This document shows positions 27,801-37,745 of a stretch of DNA of 64,000 nucleotides, piece by piece. Origin of the DNA: Rallus limicola (lineage: Eukaryota; Chordata; Aves; Gruiformes; Rallidae); the NCBI GenBank assembly GCA_022605955.1, contig JAKCOZ010000001.1:22622146-22686145 (forward strand), written 5' to 3'. Under the pieces are notes generated by a model. The model had not been told where the DNA came from. It saw only the letters and a program-made list of their open reading frames with translations, and searched no databases. Each line of letters starts with the position of its first letter. The first letter of the stretch is position 1. A program made the position numbers and the translations under genes.

Positions 27801-30800
27801 GTCCCTTCTTCTTCATGACCTCCTTGAGCAAGAAGGTAGGGAGGATCCAGACCAGAGCAGTCCTGAAAGGGGCAACACAAGCAGGTTTTAAGAGGTTTGC
27901 ACTCCACACCTTACCAGTAGTGCTGTGCTGAATCAAGGAAGCATACTTTACTGATTCAGATTCCTCATACTAAAAGACAAATACCTGATCTGTTTTTTCA
28001 GAAAGATCAGATGCAAACATGCAGACAGCTTTCAAAATACGTGAAGCAGCTGCTAAGGGTTTTATTTATGTTCAGTTATTAAACAAACTAATGAAATGTA
28101 AACCATTTACGTCAATTTGATGACCTCAACTGTTACTGCATGACAGCGGGGGTGGAAGTAACCGAGCTAACAGTGTCTTGGGGAATAAATGGTGGCTATA
28201 CCATGGCCAATGAAGTGACATCTCCATCTGAAACTAGAAGGACAAAGAAGCTTGGTAACGACCAACATTCTTTCTCTTACTTCGAACACCAAGAACAAAA
28301 GGATCAGAATATTAACTTTAAAGTAGTTATGAAATAGCAGTTTTATTCCCCTGTGGTTTATCCCAGATTAAAAGATCATAACTTATTACACACCACAAAA
28401 GCCTTGAAAACTGCTAAACCACAAAAGCAGCATAAGAACATTATTTTTCATTACCTCTTAAGAAACATGATGAATTCCTACAGTTCACCCTGAGATTTCT
28501 AAACTATAGCTGCAAGAGAAGCACATGGGTAACACCTAAAAATCTAGATGTCTAAGAGAAATCAAACTTGTTCACATTAATCATTGTGTCTCATTTGGAG
28601 ATGTCAATCATCTACCCCAAGGATATTGCAATGGCATAGTTAAAACTCATTAGTCAACCAATCTATCATATCTGGTATTCTAAGGAGCAGCAACAACTTA
28701 CTCCATCAATCCTAAAACTTCCAGTTCTAATTAAAACAAAGAAAAAAGCAGCATTCCTTCACCAACTATGAAGTGCAAAATTCTTATATTGAAGAGACTA
28801 CTATCTCCCAGAAGTTTTTCACGTAGCATTTACTGTCACTCATACGATTTTACGATTCAAGTAAATAAAGCCTATAAACAATTAGAATTGTGCAGTGTTA
28901 CTCAAGACAAAAACTACTCTCCCTAGCGCATTAAAATTCAAACTTCTTTCAAACCAAAATTCAACCTCATCACCTCATAGTTGAATCCTCAAGCTCATTT
29001 ATGGGTAAAACAAGATTTAACATAAGAAATATATTTTCTTCAATGCATCCCATTGAAACCAGACCTAGAAAAACAAAATTCTTATCACACATTCCTAGAA
29101 GCTCAAGTCAGAATTGCTAATTGCATTTTAAAGTCTGAGGAAAGCCCTTCTGCGTACAGCTTGAATGGCTATGGGGAAAAAAACCACCCACACCAAAAAA
29201 AAGTGAGCGATGGGGTAACCAGGAGGGTTAGTAAGGAAGAATAAAGAATGCAGCGGTTCATTAGGTCCAAAGCTAAATTTCATTGTTGTTTAAACTCAAA
29301 TTAAAGCATGTTAACCATTACAAGAGAATAGGTTTTACTTCCCACTAGTCCTGAGTATCTGTAAATAAATATATGCATTAGACAGCCTCACTGCACCACA
29401 GGACACTGATGAGCTTGAATGCTTCAGTACTAGGGCGGTCACTGTCTCGGATAAATTGATTCATTGTGTGTGTTACCTGAGAACATCTCTCTCTCCATCT
29501 CACTAATCCATTTCTCCTAATCTAGCCTCTCGATCTTCAGAAATTATGAGGCAATCTATACAGAGGGAGCACTAACCTACACCCTTGCAGCTCACTTAAA
29601 AGCTGAGCTAAGCATCATTCCCGGTCACTTCCTCATTACTGGCCTACGCTTAACTGCCATGCATCAAATATTAACCCTGTTACTCACAGGCAAAACTCTT
29701 TGTATGCAGAAGTACTCAGAGGGAGCTGAGAAACAGCGCTTCTCAAATAGACATGTTAACAGTTCATTAGCCAAAATAAACAGTTATCAACAGTTAACAG
29801 GAATGCTTTACCTACTGCAGGGTAAAGCATTAACAGCACAAAGGAGACACAGCAAGCAACCTCCTTGTGAAAGCCAAGCAACGGTTCTTAATACTGCTAT
29901 TTCACTCTGCAGCTGGCACAAATGGAAAAATACGCAGAAGAGATATAGATCTCATCAAGATCTACAGCCTGTTCCTTCCCGATATTGTCAAGGGACGTTC
30001 CTTTTTGCTTCCAAGTGACTTTGAATGTGTCTGTCCTGAAACATATTCAGGTTGAACATAATTTAAAATTTTATTTCAGTAAAAATTTAAAAAATATAAA
30101 TACATTTTTAAGTAGCGCTTGCTTTCATATAAACTAATAAGTTTCTATATTCACGGAAGTGTTTTATACTCCTGCAAGACTGCATACAGGCCGGCAGTGT
30201 AAGTTTAAAAATAGTCCATCTGGCAAGGTTTACAATATGCAGCATGATTTGCATAATCCCATATAAAAGATTTATCAGAAATACAGTTTAAAAGAAAATA
30301 TAAATAGAAAATGACGCAGCACACTGAATCTTAATGAAACCCAAGGAGCAGCACTCCTCACATTTTGCGGCCTATCGTGGCTTATTCCCGTTCTCTGGTG
30401 CCATACATTATTCTCGCTATAGCAACCACGAATTGGTTTCCATTTTTAAATTTTGATTCATCTGGGCAGGAACTCCAGACGCTTTGCATTTCCTGCTCTA
30501 CCGCATTTTCTGGAAGGCGGTTAGAGGACTGCCATTCCGCCGCCTCCTTCACACCGACCACTGCGGGCAGATTTTCACACAATAAATAGCGGCCCACGGC
30601 TTTTCACAAGGAGCCCGCAACGCTTCCAAACACCATCACACCCCCCCCCCCCCCGCCCCGCCTGCCCCGGCACGGCAGGAGGACGGGAGTTCCACGCCAT
30701 GTGCACGGCGGAGCCGCAGGGAACACCCTCCCACGGGGCAGAGGCACAAAAAAAGCCACGGCCCGCCCCGTCCCCGCAGCCCGGCTCCGGGAAACTAGGC

Positions 30801-31353
30801 CCGAAGCACGCTCGACGCCAGCCGGTACTTCCGGCAACGGGCCGCCGCCACCGCTACCGTTGCACTACATCCCCCACAACTCCCGCCGCAGTGCCCGGTT
30901 TCCGCCCGGAGCCGCCGCAGGGCGCGGCGCGGCCAGCTGCGCAGTTTGCCGCAGGCCTCCCCCAGGGCGCCTGGCAGGGCAGGGCGGGGCGGGGGGGGGG
31001 AAGGGGGCGCTGCGGCCGCGCGCTGCGCGTACGTGACCGAGGGGGGAGGGGAAAGGCGCGGCGCTGAGGGAAAAGGCCGCGGGGGGGGGGAGGGGGGGAG
31101 GAAAGCGGGGAGGAAAGAAGGGGAGGGAGGAAGGGCGAGGGCGATCGCGATCGCCCCCCCCAGCCGCAAGCAGCGTGTACCTGCAAGTGACCTGCTTGGT
31201 CCAGCCGCCTCCTCCCGGCCCCACGACGGGTGGGGGCACGGCTGCGAAATCGAAGGCCGCGGCCGTCGCTCCCGCATCCGCCGCGGCAGATGTTCCCAGG
31301 GCCGCAGCCGCCGCGGCGCCCGCCGTTGTCCCCAGAGCCACCGCCTCCGCCAT
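12871..31353 (-). CDS. MKRN1: MKRN1, makorin-1 RING-type E3 ubiquitin ligase (eight coding exons, 477 aa)
   Basis: Minus-strand coding exons are 31353-31181, 24428-24300, 20621-20395, 15854-15628, 15118-14904, 14207-14097, 13652-13514 and 13083-12871. All phases close at 477 residues plus stop, against 482 as I recall for human. Domains in order: an Ala/Gly-rich leader (1-50); C3H1 finger 1 (C57, C65, C71, H75); finger 2 (C86, C94, C100, H104); finger 3 (C209, C217, C223, H227); the makorin Cys-His segment ([11 protein letters not shown], 231-241); a C3HC4 RING from C276 to the SCPEC motif; a fourth C3H1 finger ([17 protein letters not shown]); and an acidic tail ending DLDL. Makorins bind RNA and ubiquitinate substrates; p53, p21, PPARgamma and TERT are reported for MKRN1. 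The complete gene structure with large introns argues against the processed retrocopies this family often makes. Confidence 0.97.
13084..15627 (-). other. MKRN1: MKRN1 introns 4-7 and the exons between them
   Basis: Four short introns lie at 15119-15627, 14208-14903, 13653-14096 and 13084-13513. All are GT-AG on the minus strand; intron 7 uses GTTAGT, which places CGG before GCC in the joined frame. Intron 7 carries an A/C-rich stretch at about 13343-13420. Nothing else stands out. Confidence 0.85.
14097..15118 (-). other. MKRN1: RING-finger exons 5 and 6 of MKRN1
   Basis: Exon 5 (15118-14904) holds the first RING cysteines CGIC (276-279) and the core [13 protein letters not shown]. Exon 6 (14207-14097) supplies the last pair, CPEC, and the helix that follows. 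The split codon AA/G joins IIK to SCPEC. All zinc ligands are present, so the ligase should be active. Confidence 0.92.
15855..20394 (-). other. MKRN1: MKRN1 intron 3
   Basis: A 4.5 kb AT-rich intron. It carries a CR1 tail at about 16885-16925 and A/C-rich tracts near 18845-18880 and 19960-20010. No internal exon or RNA gene is recognisable. The 126-residue plus-strand frame at 18839-19219 is low-complexity and antisense. Confidence 0.8.
16885..16925 (+). repeat. CR1 LINE 3' tail (short)
   Basis: The segment 'gatctctgtgggtcccttct' followed by 'aacttagtatattctatgac' matches the end of CR1 elements (gatctctaaaggtcccttccaac, then the attctatg tail). Only about 40 bases remain. Confidence 0.6.
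20995..21285 (+). repeat. CR1 LINE fragment (ORF2 end plus 3' UTR)
   Basis: On the plus strand the sequence passes through 'aatgggaagttacaattaga' and 'tattaggaaaaaagttcact', then 'gtggtcaaac'-like and 'ggaacaggtgcccagagagg' segments, then 'gatatttaaacttgaaagga'. This is the order at the end of CR1 ORF2 (the LDIRRKKFF...VVKHWNRL region). Indels and stops show an old copy inside MKRN1 intron 2. Confidence 0.8.
21750..23561 (+). mobile_element. Decayed hAT-superfamily DNA transposon with terminal inverted repeats
   Basis: The left end cagtggcctccaaagt (21750) and the right end, whose reverse complement is cagtggtctccaagtt (23561), form imperfect terminal inverted repeats of the CAGTGG type used by Charlie-like hAT elements. 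The flanks CTCTACAT and ATCTATGT agree at five of eight positions, fitting an old 8-bp target duplication. Inside, in broken frames, are hAT transposase pieces similar to ZBED5/FAM200 relatives: [25 protein letters not shown], a [15 protein letters not shown] catalytic segment near 22798-22830, and [16 protein letters not shown] near 23098-23160. Many stops and frameshifts rule out activity. It sits in MKRN1 intron 2, antisense to that gene. Confidence 0.85.
24300..24428 (-). other. MKRN1: MKRN1 exon 2, first C3H1 zinc-finger pair
   Basis: The exon encodes [17 protein letters not shown] and [17 protein letters not shown]. These give most of two CCCH fingers, with spacing C-x7-C-x5-C-x3-H. The first cysteine comes from exon 1 and the last histidine from exon 3. 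Both exon boundaries split an arginine codon as AG/A, which is why 129 bases insert without changing phase. Confidence 0.95.
26277..26450. repeat. A/C-only low-complexity tract (G/U-rich in the MKRN1 transcript)
   Basis: About 170 bases consist almost entirely of A and C on the plus strand, in irregular AACCC, CCAAA and ACACCC-like words rather than one fixed unit. The MKRN1 pre-mRNA carries the complement, so it is G/U-rich. It is not a microsatellite with a clear period. Confidence 0.75.
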
Positions 31354-31800
31354 TACTGTTTATCCCACACAGCGGCAGCACCGGAACTTCCGGGAGCACA
31401 TCCTTCCGGGCGGGCGGGCGGGCGGACAGAGCGCAGCCGGGCGGGGGCCGCGGAGCGACGGGGCGGCTGAGGCGGGCACCAGCTCCGCCCCCTCCCTCGC
31501 GCGGCACAAGCACCGCCCCCTCGCCGAACGCAACGCCAGCTCTGATTGGTGGAGGGGGACGCCCAGGCAGGAACGTACGGGCGGGCGCACGCCGGGCGTT
31601 TCTGCCCCTGGGCCTCATTAACGTAACGGCGTGATTGAGCCTTTGGGTGCGCCTGGGACGGGGTTTAGGCGTAGCCTGGCTGCCGGGTCTCTGAGGCCGC
31701 CCCGCCTCAGTCAGTCTCTCGCCTGGCGGTGTGGGGCCTTCAGAGATGCCCGGCTGGGCTGGCTCAGTCCGCGGTGGGAAAGGAGCCTTGCCCCGGAGGG
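30600..31800. promoter_or_regulatory. MKRN1: CpG island and promoter of MKRN1
   Basis: The region is CpG-dense and covers MKRN1 exon 1 and its upstream side. ATTGG at 31545-31549 gives a CCAAT (NF-Y) box on the minus strand about 190 bases before the ATG. GC boxes surround it and there is no TATA box. Within intron 1 there is also ACTACATCCCCCA at 30864-30876, a ZNF143-like core on the plus strand. Confidence 0.65.
31040..31156. repeat. Purine-rich G-run tract ending in a GCGATCGC palindrome
   Basis: The plus strand is nearly all G and A from about 31040 to 31140, with several G runs of eight or more. It is followed by the perfect 18-base palindrome GGGCGATCGCGATCGCCC at 31139-31156. It lies just inside MKRN1 intron 1, so the transcript there is pyrimidine-rich. 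Confidence 0.8.
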
Positions 31801-31930
31801 ACGGGAGAGCCCGTAACACAGCAGTGAGCTGAGGTGGAGGAACGAGCCAAGACCCCTCGAAAGCCCAAACCAAAATCAGCACTAAGCCACTGAAAGAGCT
31901 CAAGTAATTTAGGAAACATTTCCTCCTCCT

Positions 31931-32190
31931 AGAATCATAGAGTCACGTGGGGTGGGAGAGACCCTTTAGATCATTGAGTCCAGCCACAGCCTAACCCTGA
32001 CTAGTCCACCTCCAGATCATGTCCTTAAGGACTTAATCTACACACCTTTTACATACCTGCAGGCGTAGTGACTCCAGCACCTCCCTGGGCAGCCTGTTCA
32101 ATGCCAGACAACCCTTTCTGTAAAGAAATTATGATCTCTGACCTAAAGTTGCCCTGTTGCAACTTTAAGCTATTTACCTGCCATAGTACA
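31931..32190 (-). repeat. CR1 LINE 3' fragment
   Basis: 'agaatcatagagtcacgtgg' is followed by 'gggagagaccctttagatca', 'gtccagccacagcctaa' and 'cctccctgggcagcctgtt'. These are reverse-strand CR1 3' end words in the right order. It lies just upstream of MKRN1. Confidence 0.8.
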
Positions 32191-35100
32191 TCCTGGTTGT
32201 GAAACCAGCATTTGCCTGACCCTGCCTGTTGCTGAGGGTCTTAAACTATATAGTAGACATTAGGCAGTGACAAACAGGGCTTAGGTAAAATGAAGAGAAA
32301 CATCTCAGTGCAATGTTATTTATATTTTGCATATCTATTTGAATATGTATTTAAAAATGAAACACTAAGCCACCAGTTGCTTCAGAAAATACTAGGACGT
32401 TATCCCAGGATGGCAGAACTTCACAAAGTTTGCTAGAGATGTAGGAAGAGGTAAATTGTTTTCATGTTGCCTTAAAACAGGAGTTTTATGTGCCCACGAG
32501 CTGGCATCTTCTGGAGTATGCAGAGCAATGACTGGGGCAAACAGAACCCTAAAGTAAAAAGAGGTGATGAAGCATACATAGAGATTGTAACAGACTTCAA
32601 ACAAGGTAATGGTATGCATCAGAAAAAAAGATTGCCAAAAGCTGAACTTCACAAGATTCAGTGGACAAAAGTCCGGGCACAGAGATGTTTAGCCCTTGGC
32701 AGTAAATATAGCTGGTTGCATAAGATCAACCTTCACCCAGGATAAGGAGCTGGTATCAGCTACAGCCCTTGATCCGGGTTCCTTATGCAGCATTGATTGT
32801 TGGGAGCAGCAGCTGACCCCCTCCTGAGATCATTATCACAGAGATCAATGCCAGATCATAAATTTATTTCCACAAATCACTGTTCGGAGAATACCAGGGT
32901 GCTCAATGAACAACTCAGCTGCAAGAATCAGGAAGACCTTTTCTAAAAAATTCATATTAATAGTAAGTTTCTTATGTTCCAGACCTGATTCCATCTCAGA
33001 GCATTTTTCATAAAATGGTCAATGCTGAAACATAAGTTCAGAAACTGTACCGGGTTTGTATGTTCAGTCTTCCACTGCCTTAGGAACAGCTGGAGGACAA
33101 AATGGGGGAAAAAAAACCATTACTGAAATATTTTACCACCGAGTAAAGTATTAAGATAATCTGGAAATTTGTTTTGGATCCATTAGAATGATCATGAAAA
33201 TCTGCTGATGAAAGTGCAAGGATGTAAATCTTTAGAGACAGGTTAAGTCACTGAGGAGTGGCTTTTCCAGGCCTTTGTATTGAAGGTTAAAGAAATAAAT
33301 GGTTAAATAAGTGTGTTGCCTATGACTCTGCATGTCCCTAGTACATCTCTTGGATACTGGTGGCCTAGAAACAAGCTTCACAACAGAGAGGCACCAATAA
33401 GCACATTCCAGCTCACAGAACTGCTGTGGGTTAATAGACTCTTGCAAATCAGATACACAAGGAAAGGAAAATACTGTCCCAAAACAGACATGCCAATGTG
33501 ACAAAATTAATGTGCAGCTTCTCATTTCCCTAATGCCTTTGGTAGCAATGCCCCTGAGAGAGAAAAGGTTTCAGAGGAGATGGTTACACGGGTAGGAATC
33601 GCTCTGAAATAAAAATGCAATGGTGGCCTGAGGGCCCAGCTCCCAGCACGCAGTAGGAATTTTCCATGGTGATTTCTTTGTTCCCAGTAGCTCCCATTTA
33701 CCCAGCAACCTGTTTAATATTAACCTCTGCTTCAGAGGCCTGGAGGGGGAAGTACCATCAGCAAGGTCTCTGGGTCACTGCCGGCAGACGGGACTGGAGC
33801 GTCAGCTAACACTGCAGCAAGCAGATGAGGGAGTTACACGCAGCCCTTACAATTTCCTACAGAAACTCTCTCCAGCTGTTCTCCAGGGCTTTCTCTTTTC
33901 CCAGTCACACACGCACTGTGGTCCTGTTGCCCTAGCCCTATACCATCATCAGCCATATATCCCATTTCAGAAACATGCTGGGAATGACATGTCCAGCTTG
34001 CCTTGCTGGGGCCAGCCACTATCAAAGCAGACTGTTCTTCTGGTTTAGCAAGCCTCAGTGGCTTTCCTGTAGAGCAAAAGATAGGGTTATCCTTTGAAAA
34101 TTGTCCATTTGCTCACAAATTCAAAACTTGGGATGTGCACAAGACTGTAGGAGTGACCTCAGAGAGCTGCTAGAGCAGCCCCGGTTTGTCTCGGAGACCT
34201 ATGAGCTAAGAACCCAACAGGCTGTTTTTCCACACGGTTTGAGGAGAAAAATGGCAAATCAGGCAACACACTTTTAGCCCTGACTTATCTGATACGGCAG
34301 GCTGAACTGGGTGCTTACTGCTTAAGATTGTCTTGATCTTTAGAGCTGGAAATGAAGTGACCTGTAGCATGCTGAAAAAGTGATAGCACAGATAGGTTTC
34401 TCCAGTACTGCAGTCTTCCCAAATAGATCTAATAAAAAGTAAAAAAGATGTCATTATAATTTCTGTGTACTTTTCAAAAATATAATTTTACCTACACATT
34501 TTCATTTCAATACATCTAGCTACCCAGCCCCCAGGACGAAGATAGCATTCATGAAATCTTTAGCATCCATTTATGGTATCGGAGAGTGCAATCTATCATT
34601 CCTGTAAGTAAATTCCCTGCAGACCGCATAGCAGAAGTCAGAGGCGGATTGTCTTTGTAACATAGCAAGCTTTGTTTAAAGTTTCCCTGGCTGTGTTTAG
34701 TTGAAAAGATTGGAAGGATGTAGAAAATAAGAGGACATGCATGATTGCTGAGCTAACCACAAGTTGTGGGAAACTTCTTTTTAAAGGGACAAGTGTAAAG
34801 TGCAAATGCTGCTTTAACAACCTGTGTTTTACAATTTCCTCATTAATGGATTGCAGTAAAAAATCCCTGACACTGATTACTTCAGCAATACATTAGTAAT
34901 TACTTTAGCTAGCTTTATGCTATGCGTAGAAGCTGCATATAATCATGTCTGTCTTTTATCCTGTAAATCAATTCCTTTGTGGGTAGCCATTTAACTCTCA
35001 ACTCTCATATTTTCTGTGGAATATAAAATCGAAATGCATAAAATCAGTACATTAGATCTGAAAGTAGCATGGCTTTTTTATGAGGGACAAAGATTTATTA

Positions 35101-35499
35101 ATTTGAAAGCCACCCTAGAACTGCTACAATAGATTGTCTTTACAGTAGGAGACTACAGTAGTTTTTCTCTGTTAACCCAGCTTGTGTTCTCGGTGCAGCC
35201 AGGTATCTGCATTGTACAGAGGACTGCCAAAACTGACTTTAGACCCACAGTTTTCCTCACTGGGGCCGCCAGGAGCTGGGTAGAGCTCTTACCCTGAGGA
35301 GAAAGAGTTTAACAGCTGCATTTGGTGAAGTTCAGAAGGGGAGGCATGAATGCAGTTCCTCTGCTTTTTAGGAACAAGCACAAAGAGGCTCAGTCTGCAG
35401 AGGCATTGCTTTAGTGAGCAATGAATTCAGTGATTTAAAAAAACCAAAAATCTAGCGGCCAAGGAATCTGAAAACCGAGAAAAGTCTTTGAAAGAGTGA

Positions 35500-35796
35500 G
35501 GGAGAAATCTGGCACCGTGTGAACAAAACTAATCACAGAAGCTTTCCTCGCCCTGTCGCAAAATGGCCCCCTGCACCCCAGGCAGCAAGCAGTTGCGGAG
35601 CTCAGCTGCGTCTGTGGTTAATAATAAATGGACTCTCTCAGCCAGGAGCACAGGCCTGCGCACCCCCATGCTGCAGCCGCCCCCGTCTCCCCCCCCCCCA
35701 CCCCCCCCCTCCCGCCTTCTCCCAGGGCTGCCCAGGCACCACTCCAGTAACTACCCAGCACCCACCCAGCCTCCCTAGGGAGACGGACGCCCAGAG
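35500..35796 (+). other. Possible untranslated first exon of the pseudouridine gene
   Basis: A relatively GC-rich patch ends in CCAGAG followed by GTAAGAG, a strong donor at 35797. The coding exon at 37661 is preceded by the acceptor TCCTAG ending at 37640, so an upstream exon is required. This is the best donor I noticed between the two genes. A start in the MKRN1 CpG island is an alternative. Confidence 0.25.
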
Positions 35797-36569
35797 GTAA
35801 GAGACACGCTAGGCCATTGCTCCATGAGGTCGTATCGATCAGAAGGGGAGGCGAGCAGGGACGGTTTGGAGGAGGGAGGAAAGCTGTTCTGGGCTGGAGC
35901 TGCTTGCAACTTTCAGGAGGAATCTGCAAAGTTTCTTTACAAGGCAAAAGGTCAGATGGGTCTCGGCTGAAAAACTTGCCAAGCTTCAAAACTCTTTCAG
36001 CCAGCTCCGGGGGTGTGTTGGCTAGGTTTCCAGCCCACATCAACTAATTTATATTGGGTTTCAGGTGGTGACTGGCTGGTTTTTACCCACCAGCCAGCTC
36101 TAGTTGGGCACTCCTGGCTGTTGCACTTTGGAGTTAGGGGAGCTGTTAAAGTTCAGACCACAGCTCCAACAGCTCCTCCGATCCTTGGCCTAACCTTGTT
36201 TGCTTAATGAATTTATTCCAAAGCTGACTTTGCCCCAGAGAGTGCGGGATGTGTACACACACGCACCTAGCGATACCAGAACATTTGCATGAACTGCTCA
36301 GGCAGCTGAACTTAGCACTGCACAGGCAGATGTCATAAGTGTGAGGCAAAAGCTTTCACCACTGCCGTGTCATGCTATGACTCCATAAACTTAATCAGGA
36401 TTTTTGTCTTTAAAAGTGGAAAAAAGTCTTACCGTTTCGGTCAGGTGTGTATTTCTTCTTATGGCAACATCTGTCTTGATGTCTAGGAGAACTGGTCCCT
36501 GTTTTCCTGTTTTACACAGCCCAAGCTGTCATGTGTAGCTGAAGTCTTTAGATTTGGGACACCTCCGTC

Positions 36570-36638
36570 CCCCTCCACACACACCACCACCACACCACCA
36601 CCACCTCCCCCCCCCCCTTCCCCCCCCCCCCCCCCGCA
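36570..36638 (+). repeat. C-rich low-complexity tract
   Basis: CACCAC-type repeats run into C runs of 11 and about 16 bases split by TT. This pattern can form an i-motif, or a G-quadruplex on the other strand. Confidence 0.85.
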
Positions 36639-37660
36639 TCTATCCTAGGTGTAAGGCGGTTCTGTATCCCTGTCATGTCACACTGTATTGAGATCAGAGA
36701 CACACTCTTCTAAATGTAACATGAACACAGTACTCTATTAATTTACCACCTAAATTAGGAATAGGTATGAAGGACTGAAGACAAGAATCCTTTCCTTCTG
36801 ATGAAGGGGTAAAGGAGTTGATGGGATGGAGGGATATGGCCAAATGCCCATGGAAAATATGTGAAGCAGCCAGGCATTGAGTGAAACTGCCCGGAGGCCC
36901 AGTCCAGACCAGTCTTTTAACCTTTACAACTCTCTCTCCCTCTTTCTCTGTTTGGAAATGCATTTAATTAAAGTGAATAGGAGTTGAGGAGTTGCTAAGA
37001 GACCAGAGGAGTTCTGGAGTTTGTTGCCGAGGCTGAATTGCCACTCTGCTTCCAAGGCTTTGCATTAAGAAGGATGATGTAACTGTGAGCATACATAAAG
37101 CACTCCTGGCTCTGGGGAAGCTGGTCTTTCCTCCTTGTAGTTCCAGTCTGGTTTACTCAGTCTGCCTTTATTTTATTGAGCTGCTTGTCTCCTCCTAGAC
37201 ACCCAACAAAACCCAGCTCCATCTCTTTTTAGCATTCTTCTCCCTGTGCCTGCTTTGTAGATTTCTCCTTGTGATCCTCCAGGTTGGAGGTGGCAGTGAC
37301 TGAGCCTGCTGTTTGTCACGAGCAAGTAGCTTTGGAAATTAAAAGTATGCCTACTTCTAAACTCTTTAGTTTGTTACTTCTCATCCTTTCCTCTGCTCCA
37401 CCACGATTTCAGCCCAGCATTGACAGTGGTCTAGGTGAACTCTTCCAACTCCATTTCTGCACCTTAACATTTTACTTTGACACCCTGGCTCACGCTTCAA
37501 ACACCAAGAGTCTCCTGCGATTTCCTGGGCAAGGGTTTTTTGCCTTCCAAGGTCAGGGCAAGAGTTGGTATGTTTAGCTTCCCACAGTCACATCATTGCT
37601 AAATTACCTCTTTTGTTTCTACTTGACTTCTGTTATCCTAGGACCATCTGTACACACAAG

Positions 37661-37745
37661 ATGATTAGGAAGATAACCTATAGCCTAGGAAGGCATGTAT
37701 CTGCTGTAGCATGTGGGACCACCCAGGTGAGAAGATTTCTGCATG
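37661..37745 (+). other. First coding exon: putative mitochondrial targeting sequence
   Basis: It encodes [19 protein letters not shown] and then [10 protein letters not shown]. This is rich in Arg, Lys, Ser and Thr with no Asp or Glu, and it precedes the conserved [10 protein letters not shown] start of the glycosidase. Two donors are nested. GTGAGA at 37727 would break the frame with exon 2, while GTGAGT at 37746 keeps it (G/GT = Gly29) and is therefore chosen. The targeting role is an inference from composition. Confidence 0.7.

Larger units (their letters stand above)
24429..31180 (-). other. MKRN1: MKRN1 intron 1
   Basis: A 6.75 kb intron. The distal part is AT-rich, with a long A/C tract at 26277-26450. 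The part next to exon 1 (about 30600-31180) belongs to the CpG island and has C-rich and purine-rich runs. I find no internal exon. Confidence 0.8.
32191..37640. other. Spacer between MKRN1 and the pseudouridine gene
   Basis: I see no protein similarity or exon pair here. C-rich runs lie at 35685-35712 and 36570-36638. A good donor (AGAG/GTAAGA) at 35797 may end an untranslated first exon of the next gene. The 85-codon frame at 32488-32745 has no recognisable family. Confidence 0.5.

Noticed and set aside
30854..31903. A 349-codon minus-strand open frame across the MKRN1 promoter
   Set aside because: It overlaps MKRN1 exon 1 in another frame and is long only because the CpG island is poor in stop codons. 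Composition is Pro/Arg/Gly-rich with no domain.
32488..32745. An 85-codon frame with a lysine-rich, mixed composition
   Set aside because: It has no recognised family, promoter or splice partner. It could be a relic, but nothing in the sequence supports a gene.
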